DNA of 64,000 bases from positions 248,001 through 312,000 of the forward strand of contig NZ_JAEANY010000003.1 in the NCBI RefSeq assembly GCF_016019885.1, written 5' to 3'. The DNA is from Aurantiacibacter sediminis (GTDB lineage Bacteria > Pseudomonadota > Alphaproteobacteria > Sphingomonadales > Sphingomonadaceae). Every line of letters starts with the position of its first letter. Positions within the stretch are counted from its first letter, which is position 1. Below the pieces are notes generated by a model that was given only the letters and a program-made list of their open reading frames with translations, was not told where the DNA came from and ran no database searches. Shown here piece by piece: positions 34,651 to 43,198 of this stretch. Both the position numbers and the translations under genes were made by a program.

Positions 34651-35439
34651 TCAGGATCCTGGGCTTAGACCTCTGTCCAGATCGCGGCGCATGCCGGCGA
34701 TCTCGTCTTTAAGGCCGCGCAATTCGCCGAGAATCATCTCGCGCTCGGTGTGAGCCTCTTCATCGGTCGCCTCGCTCATGGCGTTGACGATGACACCGAT
34801 GAAGAGATTGAGGACAATGAAACTGGTCAGAAGGATAAAGGGCACGAAGAAAACCCACGCGTATGGATAGACTTCCATGACCGGGCGCACGATGCCCATG
34901 CTCCAGCTTTCCAGCGTCATGATCTGGAACAGCGAATATAGCGACAGGCCGATATCGCCGAACCAGTCCGGGAAGGCTTCACCGAACAGCTTCGTCGCCA
35001 TGACGGAGCTGATATAGAACAGCAGCAGCAGCATCACGATAACCGTGCCGATACTGGGTATCGCGCGGAACAGGCCGGCGATGACCTTGCGCATGCTCGG
35101 CACGACGGACACGAGGCGTAGCGCACGCAGGATTCGCAACGCACGCAGTACGCTGAGTTCAGCCGACGCCGGGAACAGCGCTGCGCCTACGATCGCCAAA
35201 TCGAAGACATTCCAGCCGTTCTTGAAAAAAGCGAATCGATAGGCGAACATTTTGAGCGCCAGCTCCACCACAAATATGCCGAGCGCAATGCGGTCCAGCA
35301 TGGAAACGACATCGCCGTAACGGCTCATAATGGCGGGCGAGGTTTCCATCCCCAGCCCAATCGCGTTGATCACGATCACCGTGATAATAAAATTCTCGAA
35401 CCAACTGGAAGAAACCAGCCGCTTTGCCCCCTCGCGCAC
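34651..35439 (-). CDS. Bacterial voltage-gated sodium channel (NaChBac/NavAb type)
   Basis: 262-residue six-helix ion channel subunit, expected to work as a homotetramer. S1-S4 form the voltage sensor, with arginines at 99, 102, 105 and 108 (LRALRILRALRLV), the every-third-residue pattern of S4. The pore filter is TLESWSM (175-181), as in the Na+-selective bacterial channels; the pore helices end in FIVLNLFIGVIVNAM. A C-terminal acidic neck and coiled coil (EREMILGELRGLKDEIAGMRRDL) follow, as in this family. The start is GTG 35439 with AGGAG upstream. These channels are associated with motility and pH responses in alkaliphilic and marine bacteria; the role here is inferred. Confidence 0.92.
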   Translation of the reverse strand: MREGAKRLVSSSWFENFIITVIVINAIGLGMETSPAIMSRYGDVVSMLDRIALGIFVVELALKMFAYRFAFFKNGWNVFDLAIVGAALFPASAELSVLRALRILRALRLVSVVPSMRKVIAGLFRAIPSIGTVIVMLLLLFYISSVMATKLFGEAFPDWFGDIGLSLYSLFQIMTLESWSMGIVRPVMEVYPYAWVFFVPFILLTSFIVLNLFIGVIVNAMSEATDEEAHTEREMILGELRGLKDEIAGMRRDLDRGLSPGS

Positions 35440-35465
35440 GGCGTACTCCTTTATTTCAAAAATTG

Positions 35466-35795
35466 TTAAAAGCTCTGCGCATTCACGCTGTCGTCTGGAA
35501 TTTGCACGGTCAGCCCGTCCAAATCATCCGTCAGCACGATCTGGCATGAGAGGCGGCTCGTTGCCTGAACATCGGAGGCAAGATCAAGCATGTCTTCCTC
35601 TTCCTCCACCGCTTCTGGCAATTTGCCAAACCATTCGCGCGTTACGATCACATGACAGGTGGAGCAGGCCATCTGGCCCTCGCATGTCCCTTCGAGCGGC
35701 ATGCCCGCCGCCTGCCCGACCTCAAGCAAGCGATCGCCAGCCGAAGCGCTGGCTTCAACCTTATCGCCGTCGCGGGTGATGAACGTCACTTTCAC
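35466..35795 (-). CDS. fdx: [2Fe-2S] ferredoxin, ISC/adrenodoxin type
   Basis: 109-residue ferredoxin. The cluster ligands appear as CEGQMACSTC followed by a fourth cysteine in SRLSCQIVL, the C-x5-C-x2-C...C spacing of adrenodoxin-type proteins. VQIPDD near the C-terminus is also typical. It supplies electrons for iron-sulfur assembly or to oxygenases. It begins at GTG 35795, overlapping the cysteine desulfurase stop by 4 bp (GTGA), which links it to sulfur mobilisation. A longer open frame into that gene is rejected. Confidence 0.92.
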   Translation of the reverse strand: MKVTFITRDGDKVEASASAGDRLLEVGQAAGMPLEGTCEGQMACSTCHVIVTREWFGKLPEAVEEEEDMLDLASDVQATSRLSCQIVLTDDLDGLTVQIPDDSVNAQSF

Positions 35796-36862
35796 TGCGC
35801 GTTCGCCGCATCGAGTATTTGCTGCACACCGTCCTCCAGATCGCTGCGGGTCGTATAGCGGCCCCAGCCGATGCGGATAGAGGATTTCGCTTGTTCGTCG
35901 GACAGGCCGATGGCTTTCAGGACATGGCTTGGCTTGCCCGATCCGCTGGCGCAGGCGGAACCGGCAGAAAACATCACATTGCGGCAATCGCTCATGAGGC
36001 GGTTCACATCGAGCCCCTTGCGCCGGATGTTGAGATTGCTGTGGAGCCGCGTGTCTTCGTCGCCATTCAGCGCCCAATTGCCGTGGAACATGTCGCGCGC
36101 CACCTGCCAAAGTCCCTCGGCATGCTCGGCATCCTGGTCCATTCGGTCTTTCGCCTCTGCAGCCGCTGCCCCGAATCCTGCGACCAGAGCGGTAGACAGC
36201 GTTCCGGAACGCACGCCTTCCTGCAACCCACCGGTAATCTGCGGATTAAGCTCCAACCCGTTCCGCACCCACAACGCGCCGATGCCTTTCGGCCCGTAGA
36301 TCTTGTGCGCCGAAATGGCGATCATATCAGCGCCGGTGACTTCCATCTTGCCATAGCTTTGCACTGCATCGCACAGGAAAAGCGCGTTCTCTGACCTAGC
36401 CTTGCGGTGCCATTCGACGGTCGGCTGGATTGTGCCGATTTCATTGTTCACCTGCATCACGCAGACCAGCTTCGTGCCCTGCGGCACATCCTGATTGGTG
36501 TTGCACTGGCCATTGGCTGCGACATTCAGGACATGCCGTTTGCCTAGCGCTTTCGCTGTATCCCAAACGGCTGCATGCTCAATGCCGCTGACGGAAATGG
36601 GCCCATCGCCCGGCGTACCGCGCATGGCCAGATTGATCGCCTCGCACGCGCTGCCGGTGAAATGCACTTTTCCGCCCGGTGGCAGCAGGCCCGCCACGTG
36701 CTCGCGCGCCAGCTCTATCGCGGCCGCCGCCTGCCGTCCCATGCGGTGCGGCGAATGGGGATTGCCAAAGCCGGACCCATCCGGCCCGTCGAGCCATTGC
36801 AGCATCGCATCGCGCGCTTCGGGCGCCAAAGGCGTCGTCGCCTGATTGTCGAGATAGATCAT
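35792..36862 (-). CDS. Cysteine desulfurase (second copy of tandem)
   Basis: 356-residue PLP enzyme (aminotransferase class V, NifS/IscS group) that converts cysteine to alanine and a persulfide. It opens MIYLDNQATTPLAPEA. The PLP lysine is in ISAHKIYGPKGIGAL, and the active-site cysteine is on the mobile loop SAGSACASGSGKPSHVLKA. It starts at ATG 36862, overlapping the first desulfurase by 4 bp, and is coupled to the ferredoxin. Only modest identity to its neighbour is evident, so the pair is an old duplication or two different subfamilies. Confidence 0.92.
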   Translation of the reverse strand: MIYLDNQATTPLAPEARDAMLQWLDGPDGSGFGNPHSPHRMGRQAAAAIELAREHVAGLLPPGGKVHFTGSACEAINLAMRGTPGDGPISVSGIEHAAVWDTAKALGKRHVLNVAANGQCNTNQDVPQGTKLVCVMQVNNEIGTIQPTVEWHRKARSENALFLCDAVQSYGKMEVTGADMIAISAHKIYGPKGIGALWVRNGLELNPQITGGLQEGVRSGTLSTALVAGFGAAAAEAKDRMDQDAEHAEGLWQVARDMFHGNWALNGDEDTRLHSNLNIRRKGLDVNRLMSDCRNVMFSAGSACASGSGKPSHVLKAIGLSDEQAKSSIRIGWGRYTTRSDLEDGVQQILDAANAQ

Positions 36863-37896
36863 GTGAGGTTCTCCCACGCACGGCAGAACGCGTCGACATC
36901 TGCCTCACTCGTGTTCCAGCCGAGCGAAACGCGGATCGTTCGCCGCGCTACGTCCTCGTCGGTCCCCATAGCGCCAAGCACGTGGCTGGTTTTCATCGTG
37001 CCGCTGGAACAAGCACTGCCCTGCGAAACAGCAAAACCCGCCATGTCGAGCCGCATGACCTGCGCCGTGCCGCTCATCGACGGGTGCGTTATGGACGCAA
37101 CGAACGGTGTCGGATCGGACAATTGATCGCCGAGCCATGTTCCTCCCGCGTTACGCACCGTGTCAGCCAAAGTAGCGAACGACGCGGCGCAATAGCGCTC
37201 GCCAATCGCCTCAAGCGCGGTCGCCATGCCTAGCGCCGCAGGCATATTCTCCGTCCCACGGCGATAGCCACGCTCATGTCCGCCGACAGGCTCCAACATG
37301 GCATAATCGCGCACCAGCAAAGCGCCCACGCCAATCGGACCGCCGAATTTGTGTGCAGAAACGATGGCCATGTCGCAGGGCGGCAGCGGCATTTTCGCTG
37401 CGCTCTGCGCGCAATCGGCGAGCAACAGTCCGCCTGCGTCCTGCGTAATCGCATAGACCGCCGACAGGTCCATCCTGTTGCCCGTCTCCGAATTCACATG
37501 TTGGACCGCCACGAGCGGCTTTTCGCGCTGCACGGCCTCGCGCAAGTTTTCCAGATCGAGCGCGCCATCGCTGTGCACGCGCAGCCGCTCGGCATCCTTC
37601 GCTGTGCCGAGAATGCAATCATGCTCAACTGTGCTGACCAACCGCGCGCCCGCCTTCGCATGGTTCAGCGCCAGAGCCGCCGCCTCACTCGCGCCGCTGG
37701 TAAAAATCAGCTCGCCATCCCAGCCGAGTGCGGCCTTACACCGTTCGCGGGCATCCTCCAGTGCAGCCTTGGCCTTGCGCCCTTCTGCATGGGGCGAAGA
37801 CGGGTTCGCCCAAATGGCGAAACCTTCCTCCATGGCGGCCTTGGCTTCGGGGCGGAGCGGGCTGGTGGCGGCATGGTCCAGATAGATGCGGCTCAT
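36859..37896 (-). CDS. Cysteine desulfurase (first copy of tandem)
   Basis: 345-residue class V aminotransferase-fold protein: MSRIYLDHAATSPLRPEA, HVNSETGNRMDL, the PLP lysine in VSAHKFGGPIGVGALLV and the mobile-loop cysteine in AVSQGSACSSGTMKTSHVLGAMG. The spacing fits the NifS/IscS group. Start ATG 37896; the frame is open further upstream but that part is unlike any desulfurase. It is divergent from the alpha/beta hydrolase gene (117 bp between starts) and heads the desulfurase-desulfurase-ferredoxin operon. Confidence 0.9.
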   Translation of the reverse strand: MSRIYLDHAATSPLRPEAKAAMEEGFAIWANPSSPHAEGRKAKAALEDARERCKAALGWDGELIFTSGASEAAALALNHAKAGARLVSTVEHDCILGTAKDAERLRVHSDGALDLENLREAVQREKPLVAVQHVNSETGNRMDLSAVYAITQDAGGLLLADCAQSAAKMPLPPCDMAIVSAHKFGGPIGVGALLVRDYAMLEPVGGHERGYRRGTENMPAALGMATALEAIGERYCAASFATLADTVRNAGGTWLGDQLSDPTPFVASITHPSMSGTAQVMRLDMAGFAVSQGSACSSGTMKTSHVLGAMGTDEDVARRTIRVSLGWNTSEADVDAFCRAWENLT

Positions 37897-38013
37897 ATAC
37901 GGACGCACCCTTCGAGAATGATTGCGAATTCGCGCATAATGCCTATATAGCCGCCCACTTGCGCAGCGCCAGTGCGCGCGCTTCAACCATTCTTGCGAAG
38001 GCCCTACCCGCCC

Positions 38014-38670
38014 ATGCCGCACGTCATTTTTCCCGGCCCCGAAGGCCGTCTTGAAGGTCGTTTCTCTCCCGGTCCGCGCCCGCGCGCGCCCGTTGCCATG
38101 ATCCTGCACCCGCATTCGCAGGGCGGCGGCACGATGAATGACCGGATCGTCCAGCAGCTTTACAAGACTTTCGTCAACCGGGGTTTTGCCACGCTGCGCT
38201 TCAACTTTCGCGGTGTCGGCCGCAGCCAGGGCAGCTTTGACAATGGCATTGGCGAACTATCCGATGCCGCAAGCGCGCTCGACTGGGTGCAGCAGATCCA
38301 TCCCGAAGCGCAGGTGACATGGGTTGCCGGGGTGAGCTTTGGCGCGCTGATTGGCATGCAACTGCTGATGCGCCGTCCGGAAATCCGCGGCTTCATCTCG
38401 ATTGCGCCGCCTGCAAATATGTATGATTTCAGCTTCCTTGCGCCCTGCCCCGCTTCGGGCATTTTCGTGCAGGGTACGGCGGATACGGTGGTACAGCCGC
38501 AGGCCGTGCAGAAGCTGGTCGACAAGCTGCGCACGCAAAAGCACATCACGATCCATCACGATGAAATTCCGCGCGCCAATCACTTCTTCGAGAACGAGCA
38601 GGAAGAGCTGATGAAGTCGGTCGACAATTATCTCGACTTCCGCCTCGATCCGAGCTGCCCGATCACCTGA
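38014..38670 (+). CDS. Alpha/beta hydrolase (dienelactone-hydrolase-like)
   Basis: 218-residue cytosolic hydrolase of the YSH-type alpha/beta family. The N-terminal FPGPEGRLEGRF, HPHSQGGGTMNDRIVQ, FNFRGVGRSQGSFDNGIGEL and VAGVSFGALIGMQLL are conserved in a bacterial family of unknown substrate. The nucleophile elbow is G-V-S-F-G, the acid is in TADTVVQPQAV and the catalytic histidine in RANHFFE. ATG 38014 is preferred over the in-frame ATG at 37972. It is a single gene with its own terminator. Confidence 0.85.
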   Translation: MPHVIFPGPEGRLEGRFSPGPRPRAPVAMILHPHSQGGGTMNDRIVQQLYKTFVNRGFATLRFNFRGVGRSQGSFDNGIGELSDAASALDWVQQIHPEAQVTWVAGVSFGALIGMQLLMRRPEIRGFISIAPPANMYDFSFLAPCPASGIFVQGTADTVVQPQAVQKLVDKLRTQKHITIHHDEIPRANHFFENEQEELMKSVDNYLDFRLDPSCPIT

Positions 38671-38700
38671 TTTCCGCGCCGCTTTGCGGCTAAGGAAACA

Positions 38701-38732
38701 AACGCGCTCCTGCCACGGCGGGGGCGCGTTTT
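38701..38732 (+). terminator. Rho-independent terminator after alpha/beta hydrolase gene
   Basis: A 10-bp stem (38701-38710 with 38721-38730, one wobble) and four-T tail. Confidence 0.7.
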
Positions 38733-38860
38733 GCTATATGAGGAAGGCGAAGTATTCAAAGACAAGAGAAGCGCCAAAGGGTTGGAAATTGTCGTATATT
38801 TGACTTTCCAGCAATTCTGTGACGTTATGGTATATCCTGACGAAGGAAGAGGAGAGCGTC

Positions 38861-39547
38861 ATGTCTTATGCAAACGCAACCATTTCACCAGCAGAACGTA
38901 TCAAGGCCGCTGGGACCGTAGTCGGAGTCCATGCTTTGCTCGGCGCGGGCCTTGTCGCCGGTTTGGCAGTGACAACTTACATCGTCGATCCACCGATCGA
39001 GGATAATCCGACTGTCTTCCACATTCCCGATGTGCCGCCGCCACCGCCCGAGCCAGTGCCGACAGATGCCGTGGTGCCTGTCACTCCGCCAGCTGCGCCA
39101 GTGCCGCCGCTCGATATTCCTACCAATAACCCGGTGCAAGTCGCGGAGCCGGACTTCACCCTGCCACCTATCACCACGCGCGTTCCGGTCGATCCGCCGA
39201 TCAGGGGGCCAATTGCAGTGGAGCCGCCACCGCCTCCTGCGCCATCCTACACTCCTGCACCGCCCGTGCCGCGCAATAACATGGGCAGCTGGATTACCAC
39301 GAACGACTATTCAGGGCGCGATTTACGACGCGGAAATGAAGGTACTGCGCGCTATCGCCTCGTCATCGGCAGCGATGGCCGCGTCGATGCCTGCGATATC
39401 ACATCCAGCACCGGCCACAGCTCGCTCGACCGTTCAACCTGCCGCCTGATCACGCAGCGTGCGCGCTTCAATCCGGCGACGAACAACCAGGGAGAACAGG
39501 TGGTCGGCACCTATACCGGCACTGTGACCTGGCAAATCCCTGAATAG
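38861..39547 (+). CDS. tonB: TonB-like energy transducer
   Basis: 228 residues. One N-terminal helix (about 30-52) anchors it in the inner membrane. A long proline-rich periplasmic stretch follows (VPPPPPEPVPTD...VEPPPPPAPSYTPAPPVP), with a C-terminal TonB domain of about 85 residues (RDLRRGNEGTARYRLVIGSDGRVDACDITSSTGHSSLDRSTCRLITQRARFNPA). Such proteins pass proton-motive energy from ExbB/ExbD to outer-membrane receptors. Two cysteines in the C-terminal domain (DAC, STC) may form a disulfide. GGAAGAGGAGAG precedes ATG 38861. exbB/exbD are not adjacent. Confidence 0.9.
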   Translation: MSYANATISPAERIKAAGTVVGVHALLGAGLVAGLAVTTYIVDPPIEDNPTVFHIPDVPPPPPEPVPTDAVVPVTPPAAPVPPLDIPTNNPVQVAEPDFTLPPITTRVPVDPPIRGPIAVEPPPPPAPSYTPAPPVPRNNMGSWITTNDYSGRDLRRGNEGTARYRLVIGSDGRVDACDITSSTGHSSLDRSTCRLITQRARFNPATNNQGEQVVGTYTGTVTWQIPE

Positions 39548-39603
39548 GCTCTCTCCAACGGTCTATTCAGGACTTCGTGATTGGGCTGAGCGCACTGACA
39601 GGC

Positions 39604-39810
39604 CTAGTCATCGGAGCTGGCGGCGGCATCTGCAAGGGTGTCGCCGCTTTCGGTTGGAATAAGCCAGATTGCCACATTCGCGACCATGACGGCAGCGAGC
39701 AGCAGCATCAGCATGCCCTGCTTGCGATTGCCCCGGCGCAGCATGGCAATCGCTCCGGCGACCAGCGCGACCGCCGCAAGCACGATGACGGACATGACGA
39801 TATCGAACAT
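39604..39810 (-). CDS. Small two-helix membrane protein, hypothetical
   Basis: 68 residues: two hydrophobic segments (about 3-24 and 32-52) separated by the basic turn RRGNRKQG, then an acidic tail ending ASSDD. No known family. It lies between the convergent tonB gene and the divergent DUF885 gene. The pattern of two helices with a positive loop argues for a real membrane protein. Confidence 0.65.
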   Translation of the reverse strand: MFDIVMSVIVLAAVALVAGAIAMLRRGNRKQGMLMLLLAAVMVANVAIWLIPTESGDTLADAAASSDD

Positions 39811-39872
39811 GGGCTTTTCCTAGCGTCTGCTATGCCTTGACGGAAGCACTAGCTTGCGCGACCAATCAGTTC

Positions 39873-41732
39873 ATGAAAAATCCCATCGACGCTTCGCTTT
39901 CCCGCCGCCAGTTCATCGGGGCGCTGGGCACTTCCACTGCCCTCACCGTGCTTCCCGGATGTGCCACTGGGACGATTGCCAGCACTACTCCCGCTGCCGG
40001 AGAGGCCGCGGGCCAAGCACTGCTCGATGATTTCGCATGGAACCTGCTACGCCACGAGCCGCTGCGGGCGAGCAGCCTTGGGGTCGATACGGGCGAATAC
40101 GCGTATTTGCGCAGCCAGTTGGGCGATGCATCTCAGGCTGGTCAGGATGCCAAGGCCGCGACGCTTGCCGCCGATCTGGAACGTGCCCGCGCCTTCCCGA
40201 AAGGCGGACTCGATCCGGCGACACGCACCAGCTTCGAAGTGGTCGAGAGCGCTTATGAAACCGCGCTGGAGGGGCTCGCGCTTCCCTATGGCGACATTCC
40301 CGTCGGCAGCTGGCGCACCGCGCCTTACCCCGTCATCCAAAATGTCGGTGCCTATATCGACCTTCCCCGCGCGCTCGATAGCGATCATCCGATCCGCGAC
40401 GAAGCAGATGCGGAAGCCTATATCGCGCGGCTGGAGGAAATTCCGGGCGTGCTCCAAGGCGAACTCGAGCGGATGCGGGCGGGCCGCGAAATGGGCGTTG
40501 TGCCGCCCGATTTCCTGCTCGACCGCGCGCTCGATCAGATGCAGCGCCAGTTGACGGACGCGATGCAGGGTGGCTCCCTCGTCGAATCCCTCGTGCGCCG
40601 CACGGCAGAAGAAGGGATTGCCGGAAGCTGGCAGGAACGCGCCAATGCCATCGTCACGACCGACGTCGCTGTAGCGCTGGAACGCCAGCTCGCCGAATTG
40701 CGCCTACAGCGCGGAATGGCGGGCAGCGCGCCGGGTATGGATGCGCAGCCGGAGGGCGGCGAATGGTATCGCTGGAGCCTCAAATCCAGCACCACGACCA
40801 ATATGTCGCCTGCCGAAATCCACCAGCTGGGCATGGATACGCTGGCAGACATCCATTCCGAAATGGACCCGATCCTGCGCGATCTTGGCTATACCGAGGG
40901 CAATCCCGGCCAGCGCATGATCCAGCTATCGCAGGATGACCGCTTCAAATTTGCAGAGGGCGATGAAGGCCGCGCGCAAATCATCAGCTTCCTTGAAGAC
41001 CGCATCGAATGGATCCGCGGTGAAATGCCACGCGCCTTTGCCCGCGTTGTTGACCCCGCGGTGCAGGTGAAACGCATCCCGCCCAATGAGGAGCTGGGAG
41101 CGCCCACAGCCTATGGCGGCGCGCCTGCTGTCGACGGTTCGCGCCCCGGCACGTTCTGGATCAATCTGCGCGATACCGATCTGCACCGCACCTATGATCT
41201 GGTCACTCTTACCCACCATGAAGCCATCCCCGGCCATGTGTGGGAAGGCGAATATTCGAACCAGCTACCGCTGATCCGCGCGATCCTCGCCTTCAATGCC
41301 TTCAGCGAAGGCTGGGCGCTTTATGCCGAACAATTGGGCGACGAGCTGGGCGCTTACAGCGACAATCCGGCATGGCGGCTGGGCTATCACCAGGCAGCGG
41401 CTTACCGGGCAATCCGGCTGGTGGTGGACACTGGCCTGCACGCGCAGGGTTGGGGTCGCCAGCAGGCAATCGACTACTTCCATACCAATAGCGGCGTGGG
41501 TGTGGCCGAGACGACCAATGAAATCGACCGCTATTGCAGCTGGCCGGGTCAGGCGACCGGTTACATGGTCGGCAAGCTGGAAATCCTGCGCCAGCGCGAA
41601 ATGGCCCGCACTTCACTAGGCCGCCGGTATGATCTGCGTAATTTCAACATGGCCGTGGTCGAGGGCGGCAACGCGCCGCTCGATGTGCTGGCTGCAAATG
41701 TCGCGCGCTATGTACGGAGCGCAGGCGATTAG
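39873..41732 (+). CDS. DUF885-family lipoprotein, putative zinc peptidase
   Basis: 619 residues. The N-terminus has a twin-arginine signal (SRRQFIGALG) ending in a lipobox LPGC, so it is probably exported folded and lipid-anchored. The DUF885 core contains TLTHHEAIPGHVWEGEYS, an HE-x-x-PGH metal-binding motif like that of gluzincin-type peptidases, followed by FNAFSEGWALYAEQLGDELG with a likely third ligand Glu. Biochemical data on the family are scarce; a secreted carboxypeptidase-like role is inferred. ATG 39873 gives the Tat signal; an upstream TTG at 39837 would bury it. Confidence 0.85.
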   Translation: MKNPIDASLSRRQFIGALGTSTALTVLPGCATGTIASTTPAAGEAAGQALLDDFAWNLLRHEPLRASSLGVDTGEYAYLRSQLGDASQAGQDAKAATLAADLERARAFPKGGLDPATRTSFEVVESAYETALEGLALPYGDIPVGSWRTAPYPVIQNVGAYIDLPRALDSDHPIRDEADAEAYIARLEEIPGVLQGELERMRAGREMGVVPPDFLLDRALDQMQRQLTDAMQGGSLVESLVRRTAEEGIAGSWQERANAIVTTDVAVALERQLAELRLQRGMAGSAPGMDAQPEGGEWYRWSLKSSTTTNMSPAEIHQLGMDTLADIHSEMDPILRDLGYTEGNPGQRMIQLSQDDRFKFAEGDEGRAQIISFLEDRIEWIRGEMPRAFARVVDPAVQVKRIPPNEELGAPTAYGGAPAVDGSRPGTFWINLRDTDLHRTYDLVTLTHHEAIPGHVWEGEYSNQLPLIRAILAFNAFSEGWALYAEQLGDELGAYSDNPAWRLGYHQAAAYRAIRLVVDTGLHAQGWGRQQAIDYFHTNSGVGVAETTNEIDRYCSWPGQATGYMVGKLEILRQREMARTSLGRRYDLRNFNMAVVEGGNAPLDVLAANVARYVRSAGD

Positions 41733-41739
41733 CGCCATT

Positions 41740-42636
41740 TTACGGGAGCGCGACTTCGCCGTCCTGCTGCTGGGCGATATCCTCGCCAATTTCCATCAGT
41801 GGTACCAGCCTGATCTCAAACAGGCTGGGCCAAAGTTTGCCGGTCACGAATAGGCGATCGTTTTCCGCATCGTAGGCGATCCCGTTCAGCACAGCGCCTT
41901 CCTCTGACATGGCTATGCGATCGGTGATGGTGCGCAAATTCGCCCATTGCACGACGCGGCCCGTCTCCGGATCGATGCCGACGATGTAGCGCGTGAACCA
42001 GACGTTCGCCCAGATCAGCCCGCCCATCACTTCAAGTTCATTGATGTCGACAAGCGGCTCGCCGAAAAATTCGACATCCATCTCGCGTTCGACCGCGAAA
42101 GTCTCAGGATTGACGAAGCGCAGGGTGGAGGAGCCATCGGAAAACACCAGCTGATCGCCCAAGGTGGTGAGACCCCAAAATTCGTAAGGAAAGCCATCCA
42201 CGCTTTCGATCAGGGACAGGTCTTCGATGTTCCAGCGATGCACGATGCCGTGCGTCCAGGTGAGGCTGATAAGCTGATCGTTCCAGATGGCCAGCCCTTC
42301 GCCGAACTGGTCGGCAGGAATATCGCTGGCGGCGAGAACCTCGCCCGTTTCCAGATCGAGCTTGCGCACTTGCGATGTGCCCAGTCGGCCGGTGCTCTCA
42401 TACAGATACCCGTCATGCCACAGAAGGCCTTGCGTAAATGCGGTGGCATCGTGCGGGTGCTCCGCGACAATCTCCACGCCCCATTCAACGGGATCGGCTG
42501 GCGCTGCCTGTTCCTGTTCACCGGCAGGGGAAGTGGAGACCGGATCGGTCTGTGCCGCTAGCGGAGTGCAACCGCCAATAGCTACTGCCGCGAACAGCGC
42601 GACAGGCGCAGAGGTACCTTTCAGCCAGTCTTTCAT
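41740..42636 (-). CDS. Glutaminyl-peptide cyclotransferase, lipoprotein
   Basis: 298-residue five-bladed-propeller glutamine cyclotransferase (plant/bacterial type), which turns N-terminal glutamine into pyroglutamate. Family motifs include PHDATAFTQGLLWHDGYLYESTGRLGTSQVRKLDLETGEV, FGEGLAIWNDQLISLTW and INELEVMGGLIWANVWFT. The N-terminus has a signal with lipobox AIGGC, so it acts in the envelope. ATG 42636 has GAGGGGG six bases upstream; a longer open frame is discarded. It is last in a set with two small DUF937-related genes. Confidence 0.9.
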   Translation of the reverse strand: MKDWLKGTSAPVALFAAVAIGGCTPLAAQTDPVSTSPAGEQEQAAPADPVEWGVEIVAEHPHDATAFTQGLLWHDGYLYESTGRLGTSQVRKLDLETGEVLAASDIPADQFGEGLAIWNDQLISLTWTHGIVHRWNIEDLSLIESVDGFPYEFWGLTTLGDQLVFSDGSSTLRFVNPETFAVEREMDVEFFGEPLVDINELEVMGGLIWANVWFTRYIVGIDPETGRVVQWANLRTITDRIAMSEEGAVLNGIAYDAENDRLFVTGKLWPSLFEIRLVPLMEIGEDIAQQQDGEVALP

Positions 42637-42679
42637 AACCATCCCCCTCGCATGGTTTGTCTGTCTGTCGAATGAAGCG

Positions 42680-43195
42680 TTATCGCCGGGCGAGGCCGCC
42701 GACGATGGAGCCGAGTATGCCTCCAAGCCCGCCGCCCTGAGCGCCGGGAGCGTCCTCGCTCGCCTGCCGGGTCATATATCCGACGACCGCCATCGCGAGA
42801 ATGGGAAGCATGCGCTTCAGCAGGTTCTCATCGAGCCCGGTCACCGCAGCGACTTCGCCTGCCACAGACCGACTCACATCTTTCGAGCCGAAGATATTGC
42901 CGAGAATGTCGTTACCCGGCTGTGTCGGCGTAGGCTGCTGACCCAGCACCATGTCGAGGAGGCCGCCGCCAAGGCCGCCCCCTCCACCAGAACCGCCCAG
43001 CACAGCGCCTGCGAGACCGCCCAATCCACCAAGCGGATCGGAGCCGCCGCCCGATGTCGAGCTGCGCCCCATCCCCGCGACGATTGCGGGCAAAAGCGCA
43101 CCGGCGCCGGCGCGCGCGGTCTGCTCATCGATATTGAGCTCGCGCGCCATGCTATCGATGACGCCGGTCTGCTGCAGGATTTGTGCAAGGCTCAT
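42680..43195 (-). CDS. DUF937-family protein
   Basis: 171 residues, glycine-rich. The N-terminal helical part MSLAQILQQTGVIDSMARELNIDEQTARAGAGALLPAIVAGM and the later LPILAMAVVGYMTRQ are typical of DUF937 (YidB-like) proteins; a long Gly/Leu linker separates the halves. Function unknown. It starts 3 bp after the stop of the gene at 43199 and ends 43 bp before the cyclotransferase start, implying a single transcript. Confidence 0.83.
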   Translation of the reverse strand: MSLAQILQQTGVIDSMARELNIDEQTARAGAGALLPAIVAGMGRSSTSGGGSDPLGGLGGLAGAVLGGSGGGGGLGGGLLDMVLGQQPTPTQPGNDILGNIFGSKDVSRSVAGEVAAVTGLDENLLKRMLPILAMAVVGYMTRQASEDAPGAQGGGLGGILGSIVGGLARR

Positions 43196-43198
43196 GAC

